Below are positions 35,221 through 43,224 of a DNA stretch of 64,000 nucleotides, in pieces. The notes under the pieces were generated by a model. The model ran no database searches and had not been told where the DNA came from. It saw only the letters and a list, made by a program, of their open reading frames with translations. Position numbers and translations under genes: made by a program. Within the stretch, counting starts at the first letter, position 1. Each line of letters starts with the position of its first letter. The stretch lies in assembly GCF_009882915.1 (NCBI RefSeq), contig NZ_WTUW01000009.1, positions 620,001 to 684,000 of the forward strand, written 5' to 3'. This DNA is from Sneathiella litorea. GTDB taxonomy: Bacteria > Pseudomonadota > Alphaproteobacteria > Sneathiellales > Sneathiellaceae.

Positions 35221-36110
35221 TTATCCGGTCATGGCTGTTCGTGCCAGGAGATAACGAACGAAAACTCAGCAAGGGTCTTGAAAATCCGGCAGATGCCCTC
35301 ATTCTGGATCTCGAGGATTCTGTTGCCGATAACCGTCAGGAAATCGCTCGGGGAATGGTATGCGATTTTCTGAAAACCAATACGGAACGGTCGCGTCAAC
35401 AACTTTGGGTACGGATCAATCCTCTTGACAATCCTCTCTCCCTGCCAGACCTGACCGCTGTCATGCCGGGCAAGCCGAATGGTATTGTCCTTCCGAAAGT
35501 ATATTCGGCCGAGGAGGTCAATACACTTGATAAATACCTGTCGGTTCTGGAAGTCCGCGAGGGAATAGAACCAGGTTCTACGAAAATATTGTGCGTCGCG
35601 ACAGAAACCGCGGCGTCGCTTCTTACCTTCCATACCTACCTCGATAACGTCAGTGAGAGATTGGTTGGCATGACCTGGGGCGGTGAAGACCTCGCCGCAG
35701 CACTCGGCGCCAGCGATAATCGTAATCCGGCTACGGGCGAATATGACGATCCGTTCCTGCTGGCAAAATCTTTTTGCCTTGCCACGGCGCGTGCTATTGA
35801 TGTCCAGCCAGTCGGGGTTGTCTTTGTTGATTATCGCGCACTCGATGCGCTAAAGGCAGATTGTCTCCGGGATCGCCGATCCGGGTTCATTGGCAAGATC
35901 GCGATTCACCCAGCGCAATGCGAAATTATCAACGACGCCTTCACTCCTTCAGAGGAAGACATCGCCCATGCCCAAAAGGTCATTGACGTTTTTGAGCAGA
36001 ACCCGGGACTCGGAACCGTCGGCCTAGATGGTAAAATGCTTGATATGCCGCATTTGAAACAAGCGCGAAATGTGATAGCACTCGCTGAGCAAATTAATTC
36101 ACGGGGCTAG
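35217..36110 (+). CDS. HpcH/HpaI-family CoA-ester lyase (CitE-like)
   Basis: The product is 297 residues. RSWLFVPGDNERKLSKGL at the start, LILDLEDSVADN with the metal-binding acids, MTWGGEDLAAALGA and KIAIHPAQCEIIN match CitE/malyl-CoA lyase proteins. They cleave malyl-, citramalyl- or beta-methylmalyl-CoA into a CoA ester and a 2-oxoacid. Here it should act on the hydratase product. A perfect hairpin follows 9 bases after the stop. Confidence 0.9.
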   Translation: MIIRSWLFVPGDNERKLSKGLENPADALILDLEDSVADNRQEIARGMVCDFLKTNTERSRQQLWVRINPLDNPLSLPDLTAVMPGKPNGIVLPKVYSAEEVNTLDKYLSVLEVREGIEPGSTKILCVATETAASLLTFHTYLDNVSERLVGMTWGGEDLAAALGASDNRNPATGEYDDPFLLAKSFCLATARAIDVQPVGVVFVDYRALDALKADCLRDRRSGFIGKIAIHPAQCEIINDAFTPSEEDIAHAQKVIDVFEQNPGLGTVGLDGKMLDMPHLKQARNVIALAEQINSRG

Positions 36111-36119
36111 CAAGTTCGG

Positions 36120-36147
36120 GGCGACACAAGGATAAACCTGTGTCGCC
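36120..36147 (+). terminator. Strong hairpin between CitE-like and second CoA-transferase genes
   Basis: GGCGACACA (36120-36128) pairs perfectly with TGTGTCGCC (36139-36147). The 3' side continues TCAAATTCTT, only a weak U-tract. It probably reduces but does not stop transcription into the next gene, or stabilises the upstream message. Confidence 0.5.
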
Positions 36148-36230
36148 TCAAATTCTTGCCAGCATTTACAAACCCAACCTCTTGGTTAATCAACGCGGCG
36201 ACGCGGCTAGTAAAAGGAAAATAGAAGAAA

Positions 36231-37424
36231 ATGGCGGGTGTTTTAGACGGGATACGCGTGGTCGAGCTGACCACTGTAATTTTGGGTCCATGGGCTACAC
36301 AGATGCTGGGCGACATGGGAGCGGATGTGATCAAGGTGGAAACACCGACTGGTGACACAACGCGCCATACAGGGCCAAGAAAAAATCCCGGAATGGGCTC
36401 CCTGTATCTCGCAACAAATCGCAATAAGCGCAGCATTGTCCTGGACCTCACCAAGGATTCGGGACGGGAGGCGTTGTTCAAGGTGATCAAGACCGCCGAC
36501 GTCTTCGTTCATAATCTACGCCCGAAAGTCGCAAAGAAGCTTGGGCTGGAATATGACAAGTTCAAGGATGAGTTTCCCGATCTGGTTTATTGCGCGGCCT
36601 ACGGCTTCAGGGCTGGTGGACCGAAAGCGGACAAGCCTGCCTATGATGACATCATTCAGGCGGCGTCTGGCCTCGCCGATCTTTTGACAATCACCTCCGA
36701 TCAACCGCGGTATGTGCCCACGATCATTGCCGACAAAGCCTCCTCACTCAACCTCGTTTCGGCAATATTGGCTGGTCTTGTAAACCGTGAGCGTGGCGGT
36801 GGTGGCCAGGCAATCGAGGTTCCCATGTTCGAAGCCCTGGTCGATTTTGTTATGGTTGAACATCTGTATGGTGCTTGTTTCGAGCCTCCTATTGCCAAGA
36901 TGGGATACGAACGACTGTTAAACACCATGCGTAAACCCTATGCGACCACGGATGGATATCTCGCCGTTCTGCCTTATACAGATCGCAACTGGCAGGACCT
37001 CTTTGACGTCGCAGGACGAGATGATCTCAAGGATGATCCCAGATTTGAAAGCCATGCTTCCCGTGTCGACCATTCTCAGGAAATATATGGCTTGCTCGCC
37101 GATATTATTTCAACCCGGTCCTCAGCGGATTGGCAACGAGATCTAGATGCCAAGAATATTCCCGTACAAACAGTCATGACGAAGGAAATGTTGCTGGAAG
37201 ACGAGCAGCTGAACGCAACGGGCTTCTGGCGCCTCGAAGAACACCCGACCGAGGGAACTTTGCGTATGATTGACCCGCCTATCCGGTTTTCAAAAACACC
37301 GTCAACCATTCGCAGCATGCCCCCTCACCTGGGTGAACAAAGCGGAGAAATTCTTCGTGAGGCAGGGTATTCTGAAGCGGAAATCGATCAATTCATGAAA
37401 GAGAAAGTCACGCAACAGTCGTAA
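36231..37424 (+). CDS. Second class III (CaiB/BaiF) CoA transferase
   Basis: The product is 397 residues and clearly related to the first transferase over its whole length. LDGIRVVELTTVILGPWATQMLGDMGADVIKVE and KPAYDDIIQAASG (Asp139) show the family and catalytic residue. Two transferases in one operon suggest two acids or two donors are handled. The 120-base spacer with a hairpin before it is the longest inside the CoA block of the operon. Confidence 0.9.
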   Translation: MAGVLDGIRVVELTTVILGPWATQMLGDMGADVIKVETPTGDTTRHTGPRKNPGMGSLYLATNRNKRSIVLDLTKDSGREALFKVIKTADVFVHNLRPKVAKKLGLEYDKFKDEFPDLVYCAAYGFRAGGPKADKPAYDDIIQAASGLADLLTITSDQPRYVPTIIADKASSLNLVSAILAGLVNRERGGGGQAIEVPMFEALVDFVMVEHLYGACFEPPIAKMGYERLLNTMRKPYATTDGYLAVLPYTDRNWQDLFDVAGRDDLKDDPRFESHASRVDHSQEIYGLLADIISTRSSADWQRDLDAKNIPVQTVMTKEMLLEDEQLNATGFWRLEEHPTEGTLRMIDPPIRFSKTPSTIRSMPPHLGEQSGEILREAGYSEAEIDQFMKEKVTQQS

Positions 37425-37469
37425 CCGGTTGCTACTTATAACAAGCGAATAACGCTTTCGGAGTCCTGA

Positions 37470-38252
37470 ATGGAAAATTTCAAGAATATTATTTTCGAAA
37501 TCGACAATAGTGTTGCAACACTTACGTTGAACAGGCCGGAAGCGTTAAACGCCATGACCTTCGAGTTGATGTATGAAATCCAGGATGCATTGAAAATCAT
37601 CGATAAAGACCGGAGCATCCGTGCCCTGATCCTCACAGGAGCCGGCCGCGGCTTTTGTGCGGGTCAGGATCTTCGCAACCGTCCACCGGAGGGAAGCGAT
37701 ATTGTCGAATTGTACACCGGCTGCTATTTCGATGCGATCAATGCCATCCGCACCTGTCGGGTGCCTGTTATTACTGCCGTCAACGGCGCAGCTGCCGGTG
37801 GCGGCTTCTCTCTTGCGCTTGCTGGGGACATTTTGATAGCTGGCAAATCAGCCAAGTTCATTCAGGTATTCAGCCGGATCGGCCTCAGCCCTGATCTTGG
37901 GTCAACCTATCTGTTGCCGCAGGCTATTGGCAGAGCCCGGGCATTGAGAATGATGATGACGAATGAACCTGTGTCCGCCGATCAGGCCTTCGATTGGGGA
38001 CTTGTCAGCGATGTATATGAAGATGACAAGCTCATGGACGAGGCAAAGGCTCTCGCCGACAAACTGGCGAGTGGCCCTACCTACGCGCTCGAGATGACCC
38101 GCAAGACTGTTGATGAAAGTGTCCATAATGATTTCAAGACCCAGTTTCGTCGGGAACTTGAAGTAAACGCAGATTTACGGGAACGATATGATTCAAAAGA
38201 AGGGGTCGCCGCATTTCTTGAAAAGCGTCCCGCAGTATTTAAAGGGGAGTAA
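37470..38252 (+). CDS. Enoyl-CoA hydratase/isomerase (crotonase family, PaaG-like)
   Basis: The product is 260 residues. Oxyanion-hole segments are GAGRGFCAGQDL (57-68) and NGAAAGGGFSLAL. The active-site loop reads RIGLSPDLGSTYLLP with Asp142, as in PaaG-type isomerases, instead of the two Glu of classical hydratases. Isomerisation or ring-epoxide-type chemistry is therefore as likely as hydration. Last gene of the plus-strand operon. It converges on the vWA gene with 29 bases between stops. Confidence 0.88.
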   Translation: MENFKNIIFEIDNSVATLTLNRPEALNAMTFELMYEIQDALKIIDKDRSIRALILTGAGRGFCAGQDLRNRPPEGSDIVELYTGCYFDAINAIRTCRVPVITAVNGAAAGGGFSLALAGDILIAGKSAKFIQVFSRIGLSPDLGSTYLLPQAIGRARALRMMMTNEPVSADQAFDWGLVSDVYEDDKLMDEAKALADKLASGPTYALEMTRKTVDESVHNDFKTQFRRELEVNADLRERYDSKEGVAAFLEKRPAVFKGE

Positions 38253-38281
38253 GTGTTAAGGGATAGGTACGAATATCTCTC

Positions 38282-39232
38282 TTACTGCCGGGGAAGAGCC
38301 AGAAATGTTCCGTTGCTTCTTCGGGTAACCTCCCGCATCAGTATACCAAAGCGATCAGTTGTCCCGCCCGAGAGTATACCGATTGCATGAATACGGGCGA
38401 GTGGCTTGCCCGTTATACGATTTGTATTAAAGCGTTCCAAACGGTCTATAACCGTATCATAGGAACTGCCTGAATAATCATCCCCCAAGATATAAATGGA
38501 AAGACTTATTCCCGGCTTGGCATATCTCTGCAGCGCAATTTCCAGGCCCTCAACCGGACTACTATTGGAATTACTGCGCCAACCGGCAAAAACGTCGAAG
38601 ATATTCTTGCGGCGGCTGGGCGTATCGGGGATCCATTTTCCATTGTAGGAAGAGATAAGATGAACGCCGTTGTCATTCATGATCTGAAATCCCTTTACCT
38701 TGGGATGAATAGCCAACACATTCTGCATTACACGGGAAACCTGCCCCCATATCCTCTGCATACTCCCGGAGGTATCGACAATGAACAGGACGTAATCGCT
38801 ATCAACCGGAATACCACCGACTTCGTCATCGCGCTTTTCCGGCCTTGAACTAGGGCGAATAGACGCCCGATTAAGAGATTCCTCGACCAATTGTAGCCCT
38901 TCAAGATCATCCAGCGCTTTGGCTTCTGCCCGTTCCGCGGAAGATTTCTCCTGATTGAGTTCCTCAATTGTATTCTCCATCTGGCCAACCAGATTCTTAC
39001 TTGCGGAGAGCTCACCCTGAACTGTACTGGTCTGTTCCTCCAGATCACTGATGAGGCGCTCGGCTCGCGTGATTTGCCCCATTATGTCCCGCGCCTCGTC
39101 AATGCCACCGGAGAATTCTCCTTCCCCCGGCTTGGAAATCAGTATTAGAAGAACTACAGCCCCGAACCCGCAAGACACAAGATCCAGAAATGAGATGCTG
39201 AAAATCTCTAATGTCCGATTACGGCGCCTCAT
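38282..39232 (-). CDS. Membrane-anchored vWA protein with MotB/ExbD-like N-terminal helix (second)
   Basis: The product is 316 residues: basic N-terminus, one membrane helix (about 15-33) preceded by SFLDLVSCGFGA with Asp17, a coiled-coil rich in Glu/Gln (about 45-125), and a C-terminal von Willebrand A domain. The metal site has DTSGS (153-157) and a Ser in SSPVEGLE where Thr is usual. The helix with its acidic residue resembles ExbD/MotB rather than an ordinary anchor. Its start overlaps the stop of the sister vWA gene (ATGA). Last gene of the envelope operon. It probably forms a mixed pair with the sister protein around the MotA-like channel (inference). Confidence 0.82.
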   Translation of the reverse strand: MRRRNRTLEIFSISFLDLVSCGFGAVVLLILISKPGEGEFSGGIDEARDIMGQITRAERLISDLEEQTSTVQGELSASKNLVGQMENTIEELNQEKSSAERAEAKALDDLEGLQLVEESLNRASIRPSSRPEKRDDEVGGIPVDSDYVLFIVDTSGSMQRIWGQVSRVMQNVLAIHPKVKGFQIMNDNGVHLISSYNGKWIPDTPSRRKNIFDVFAGWRSNSNSSPVEGLEIALQRYAKPGISLSIYILGDDYSGSSYDTVIDRLERFNTNRITGKPLARIHAIGILSGGTTDRFGILMREVTRRSNGTFLALPRQ

Positions 39233-40308
39233 GGCCAGCTCTCCGCCGGACTGATCATCAGACCATTCGTCGAGAAGGTCCAGCTCCAGAAAGCCGGAGC
39301 AGCCTTCGGATCGCCTTCTAGCGGCAAGAGGATTACATTAACAGGTCTCTTATCATGGAGACCATGCTTCTGAATTGTATGTTGAAACAGCTTTAGCCGG
39401 CAGTCTCCGGATATCGTCGCGGACTTTCCAAAAAGTGAATTACATTGGGAAAATGGATTCATCGAGACAAAATTGGACGTGCCCGCTGTCGGCAATCCAT
39501 CAGTCACTAAATAATAATTGGTCGGTGGCTCTGATTGCGCATTCACGTCTTCCAGTACTGCCTCAAGGTTGGTCGCACCTTCTGGCACTATGGTTTCTAT
39601 CCCCTGAAAAACACTTTCAATCGCAGTGGCATCTGATCCGGAAAACCAGCGAGTGGGTCCAATAGCAAATACCTTCTCGTTAAATCCAACGAACTTCGCT
39701 TTCGACGTTTTCGGGATACGGTTAGCGAGCCATTTGACAACCCTTTGTGTCCGACGCCATTTAGCGCCTTGCTTCTTCTCTGCGTCAGAGGCGACCTTCC
39801 GGCTGATAATGTCCACAAGCTTCTCATCAGTCATCGACGCGCTAGTATCGATAAGAAAGGCTATCCGCGTCCCTTCAACCTTGAGGCCCAGCAGATATTT
39901 CTCCTCCCCGCCCAGATCGGATTGCACGGGGTCCGCCTTTTGCAGCGGCGGTTTCTTGACAATACTTTCGGTTACGCTTTTTATCTCAGCGACCTTTTCA
40001 TCCATTCGGCTTGTGGCATCGCTGATGGCCTCTGTCAGGGCATCTCTCTTTCCTGAAAGGCTGGCCAGCTTCGATTTTAACTGTTCAAGGTCGAGTTGAT
40101 CTCTCTCCAGCGTAACCTGCAATTCCTCTGCTTTTTCATGGCGGATTTCGAGTTCCTTTTTGAGTGCGTTCACATCAACGGCCGATTTGTCCGGCTGGAG
40201 TTTCAGCAAAATCAGAATAAGAACAGCCGCGCCCAGTCCGCAGGACATAATGTCTAGGAACGAGAGACTAACCCCTTGTGTTTCACGACGTTTGCGCAGG
40301 GTGCACAT
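39229..40308 (-). CDS. Membrane-anchored vWA protein with MotB/ExbD-like N-terminal helix (first)
   Basis: The product is 359 residues. After a basic stretch (residues 5-9) comes SFLDIMSCGLGAAVLILILL, a single helix with Asp19 at its start. A coiled coil spans about 45-115 and the vWA domain starts near 145. A complete MIDAS is visible: DTSAS (154-158), Thr246 in PEGATNLEA and Asp270 in VTDGLPT. The gene begins 26 bases inside the MotA-like gene, an arrangement also common for motA-motB and exbB-exbD. I infer that this is the periplasmic arm of an ion-driven stator and that the vWA domain binds a protein partner through a divalent metal. Confidence 0.85.
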   Translation of the reverse strand: MCTLRKRRETQGVSLSFLDIMSCGLGAAVLILILLKLQPDKSAVDVNALKKELEIRHEKAEELQVTLERDQLDLEQLKSKLASLSGKRDALTEAISDATSRMDEKVAEIKSVTESIVKKPPLQKADPVQSDLGGEEKYLLGLKVEGTRIAFLIDTSASMTDEKLVDIISRKVASDAEKKQGAKWRRTQRVVKWLANRIPKTSKAKFVGFNEKVFAIGPTRWFSGSDATAIESVFQGIETIVPEGATNLEAVLEDVNAQSEPPTNYYLVTDGLPTAGTSNFVSMNPFSQCNSLFGKSATISGDCRLKLFQHTIQKHGLHDKRPVNVILLPLEGDPKAAPAFWSWTFSTNGLMISPAESWP

Positions 40309-41080
40309 ATTTGCTAACGCGGTTTAGCAGAAATTTTTCGCAATATTCCTGGGTCTTGATCAGCTGTCCATCCTGAAAACGTTGCAAGCCATGCAACAAC
40401 AGCATCAAAGGAATTGAAAGGCATAGCGCCACCAGCGTAGAGTTAAAGGCAACGCCAAGGCTATCCGTCATAAGGGTGATATTTCCCTGTAGAGCCTCAT
40501 CCGCCTGGGTTAGAGCCGCGCCAATCCCGCGGACAGTACCGATAAAACCGAATGACGGGATTGCCCAGATCACATAGCGGATCATCGTACTTCCCGCATC
40601 CTGCCTGAGGGCTAACGCATCGACACTGAGCGAGATTGCTTCGGAAGTACTATGGACATCTTCAGTCATGAGATAACGACGAATACTGGCAAGCAGAGTC
40701 TGGATTACCGGAGTAGACGTAATTTTTTCCGGCAACGCATCTATTTCCTTCATGGTTTTACGTAAAGTCTGCTTCTCATCTTCGCCGTCGCCCGCTTCAA
40801 TCATCGTGCCCAGAAAGTCGATGCCGTAAAAGTGATTATCACTGAAAATTTCCCAGTATTTGGCACCGAGCAGCAATAGACACCATAAGGCGAGCGTAAT
40901 ACAAATCTGCTGCTCCCAGTCCTTGATGATCACGATGAAGACCTGAGGCGCGGCACTTCCATTCTGCCGTGCTTCCGCAACCAGACGGGCCGATTCCGGA
41001 ATGACAAGGGTTTCATAAACCACCCAGACGCCGAAGGCACAGAGCAGGAGAAGGGCCGTTGCGAGAATAAAGTTCTTCAT
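40283..41080 (-). CDS. MotA/TolQ/ExbB-like proton-channel protein
   Basis: The product is 265 residues with four membrane helices (about 4-23, 59-75, 168-188, 207-228) and a cytoplasmic loop between helices 2 and 3. The family signature is IPSFGFIGTVRGIG (174-187) in helix 3, and SLGVAFNSTLVAL (207-219) in helix 4 contains the small polar residues lining the pore. TolQ/ExbB/MotA proteins form a pentamer around two single-helix partners and use the proton gradient. The next two genes supply exactly such partners with vWA domains. Starts immediately after the stop of a 46-residue peptide gene. Confidence 0.88.
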   Translation of the reverse strand: MKNFILATALLLLCAFGVWVVYETLVIPESARLVAEARQNGSAAPQVFIVIIKDWEQQICITLALWCLLLLGAKYWEIFSDNHFYGIDFLGTMIEAGDGEDEKQTLRKTMKEIDALPEKITSTPVIQTLLASIRRYLMTEDVHSTSEAISLSVDALALRQDAGSTMIRYVIWAIPSFGFIGTVRGIGAALTQADEALQGNITLMTDSLGVAFNSTLVALCLSIPLMLLLHGLQRFQDGQLIKTQEYCEKFLLNRVSKYVHPAQTS

Positions 41081-41221
41081 CTAGATATCCACGGGGAATG
41101 CAACAGGAGAATTGAGCGTTATCGTAGCGTTATTTTGTGCATAGGCATATTGTAACAGGGCAAACCCTCCCAAAAGGGCAAAAATTGCTATGATGAGCTT
41201 TCTGCTTTTGTGCCGTCTCAT
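41081..41221 (-). CDS. 46-residue membrane/secreted peptide, translationally coupled
   Basis: This small gene is easily missed. Its ATG (41221-41219) overlaps the TGA of the PEGA/FGE gene and its TAG touches the ATG of the MotA-like gene. The peptide begins MRRHKSRKLIIAIFALLGGF, a basic head and one hydrophobic helix that may be a signal peptide ending near AYA. About 17 polar residues finish with SPVAFPVDI. The perfect stop-start packing on both sides argues that it is real and made in step with the channel protein. Function unknown; a small assembly factor or channel subunit is possible. Confidence 0.72.
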   Translation of the reverse strand: MRRHKSRKLIIAIFALLGGFALLQYAYAQNNATITLNSPVAFPVDI

Positions 41222-43224
41222 TTTGTATCTCCATAAATATAGCGAGCGACCCTGAAGCCAATTCTGTCAGTCCCTTGCCCTGATGAAGCCCGGTAGGCAG
41301 GCCTAATTTCCGTCAACGTACCGGATGCCCAACTTGCCCCTTTGAACATGTGTTTATCGCCCACCTGGTCACCGAGGGGATCGGTCAGGACCTTGCCGGA
41401 AACGGGCGGTACAAGGGTATAGAAATCATGAACCCATTCGGACGCATTGCCAAACAAATCATGCAACCCGGCCTTGTCCTTGTCAAAGCTTCCAACCGGG
41501 GCAACAGCCGCATATCCATCGACGTAGCCGGGAACGTAAAACTGTGTCTTGCCATTGGCTGTCTCGTCGGCAATATTCCCTGCCCCCTTTGGAATCACGG
41601 CATCATCCCCCCAAGGAAAGATTGTCTGCTTATTCCGGCCCGCTTTCCGCGCAAGCCATTCCCATTCTGCTTCACTCAGTAGTCTATAGCCTGTCGACTG
41701 TGCATCAAAACCCCGATAGATCGCGCCATCAAACTTGTAAAATAACGGCAACCCTTCCGCTTTGCTTAACCAGTTACAGAACCGGGCAGCCTCTTCCCAG
41801 GAAATATTTGTTACAGGAAAGCTGTCGCCCTGTTTACGTTTATTCTGAAATTGGCTGTATTGCCCTTCACTAGTTTCAGTGGTTGCCACGTAAAAATGCC
41901 GTGTCAGATTTACAGACCGTAAGAACTCATTCGCGCGCTGGCCTTTTTCATGCCGTGGCGCGCCCAACACAATATCTGTCGGGGCAAATAAACGCATTTC
42001 CATACCCAGACTGTTCTTATAAACCGGTTTAGCCGACGCCAGTTTAGCGGCTCTCTCCGTTTTGAGGGTTATGTCGATCTTCTGCACTTTATCCGGATCA
42101 AGCCGTATTGTTTTCTTGAAACTCTGATAGCCCTGCTTTTCAATGGTAAAGTCGTGCACCATCGCTGGTAACCTGACTTTAAGAGGTGTATTCCCCGCCA
42201 GCTTGCCATCTATCGAGACTGCCGCCATTGGCGTGGAGTTGATATGGACCTCACCTATTTTCAGTGCCATATCGAACGCCACATTTCGATGTTCTTCAGG
42301 CTTCAGGGAAATTTCCTCTTCCTTTGAGCCGTAGCCATCCTTTTCATATTTCAGATAGTATTTTTTACCGGCAGACAGTTGCAGCTTTTTTCCAACCGCA
42401 ACCGATTTGCCATTTAAGGTCAACCGCCCCCCTTTCGGTGAGGCAGAGACGGTCACATAGGCAGGCTTTATCTGTAACCGGTAGTGCCGTTTAACCTCGT
42501 TCTGCTGGAAGGTCAGAAGAATAACGTCCCGAAGTGTTGCATATCCCTCTTTTGAAATCTCAACCTCATATTGCCCGGCCTCGGTATTGATTTCAGCTGG
42601 AATTTCACTAACCATACGCCCGTTAAAGGTAACATCTGCATCAGATGGCGTCACATCTAGATGAATGCGGCCAACCGCTTTTTCGAGGGTGATTTCATCC
42701 GTGAGGCTTTCGCCGCGCGTGAGATTAAATTCCCTTTCAAAGGGTTGATAGTAGGAATGCTCCGCCCGCAGAACATATTGTCCGGCCTCCAGCTCAGCCG
42801 TAAAGATCTCTGCCGGTGGATAGGCCTTGCCATTGACGAACCAGTTGACCAACCCCACTGGTTTCGTAACCTTCACCACTAATTCCGCAGGAAGTTCCCG
42901 CATTGTGATTTCGACGGGCATCCCTTCCTCGGAAGGTTCAATCGTCCGCTCGACGGAGGCGTACCCTTTCGCTGTTGCCTGAATTACCGGATAGCGAGAA
43001 AGTGAGAAAAGTGATCCCTGAAAATGAAGCGCGGCCCCTTCACTCACGGTGACCGCTGCCTCCTGCGCCGCGGAAGACGGCAAAACCTTTATGGGCGTTG
43101 CCTTCACTAACAGAATAAAAACAGCAAATAGCAATATCAAGACGAGGCCAAAACCGCCGAAACCCAAAAGCAGGAGCCGTTGACGCTGGGCCGCTTTCTC
43201 GATCTGTACTTTAAAGTCGCTCAT
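41218..43224 (-). CDS. Membrane protein with PEGA repeats and an FGE-sulfatase-like domain
   Basis: The product is 668 residues from the ATG at 43224. A single membrane helix (about 18-41) is followed by four to five PEGA-type beta repeats (roughly 80-390), with recurring units such as VTPSDADVTFNG, ASPKGGRLTLNG and STPMAAVSIDG. A formylglycine-generating-enzyme-like domain covers 405-662 (SWEEAARFCNWLSKAEGLP, GYRLLSEAEWEWLAR, GLHDLFGNASEWVHDF, GFRVARY). The two catalytic cysteines of true FGE are missing: the segment reads GASWASGTLTEIRPAYRASS, and the domain's only Cys is the structural Cys483. I infer a binding or scaffold role in the periplasm, not sulfatase maturation. Confidence 0.85.
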   Translation of the reverse strand: MSDFKVQIEKAAQRQRLLLLGFGGFGLVLILLFAVFILLVKATPIKVLPSSAAQEAAVTVSEGAALHFQGSLFSLSRYPVIQATAKGYASVERTIEPSEEGMPVEITMRELPAELVVKVTKPVGLVNWFVNGKAYPPAEIFTAELEAGQYVLRAEHSYYQPFEREFNLTRGESLTDEITLEKAVGRIHLDVTPSDADVTFNGRMVSEIPAEINTEAGQYEVEISKEGYATLRDVILLTFQQNEVKRHYRLQIKPAYVTVSASPKGGRLTLNGKSVAVGKKLQLSAGKKYYLKYEKDGYGSKEEEISLKPEEHRNVAFDMALKIGEVHINSTPMAAVSIDGKLAGNTPLKVRLPAMVHDFTIEKQGYQSFKKTIRLDPDKVQKIDITLKTERAAKLASAKPVYKNSLGMEMRLFAPTDIVLGAPRHEKGQRANEFLRSVNLTRHFYVATTETSEGQYSQFQNKRKQGDSFPVTNISWEEAARFCNWLSKAEGLPLFYKFDGAIYRGFDAQSTGYRLLSEAEWEWLARKAGRNKQTIFPWGDDAVIPKGAGNIADETANGKTQFYVPGYVDGYAAVAPVGSFDKDKAGLHDLFGNASEWVHDFYTLVPPVSGKVLTDPLGDQVGDKHMFKGASWASGTLTEIRPAYRASSGQGTDRIGFRVARYIYGDTK

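Noticed and set aside
41218-43224. Formylglycine-generating enzyme activating a sulfatase
   Set aside because: The two catalytic cysteines are absent and no sulfatase gene is in the window.
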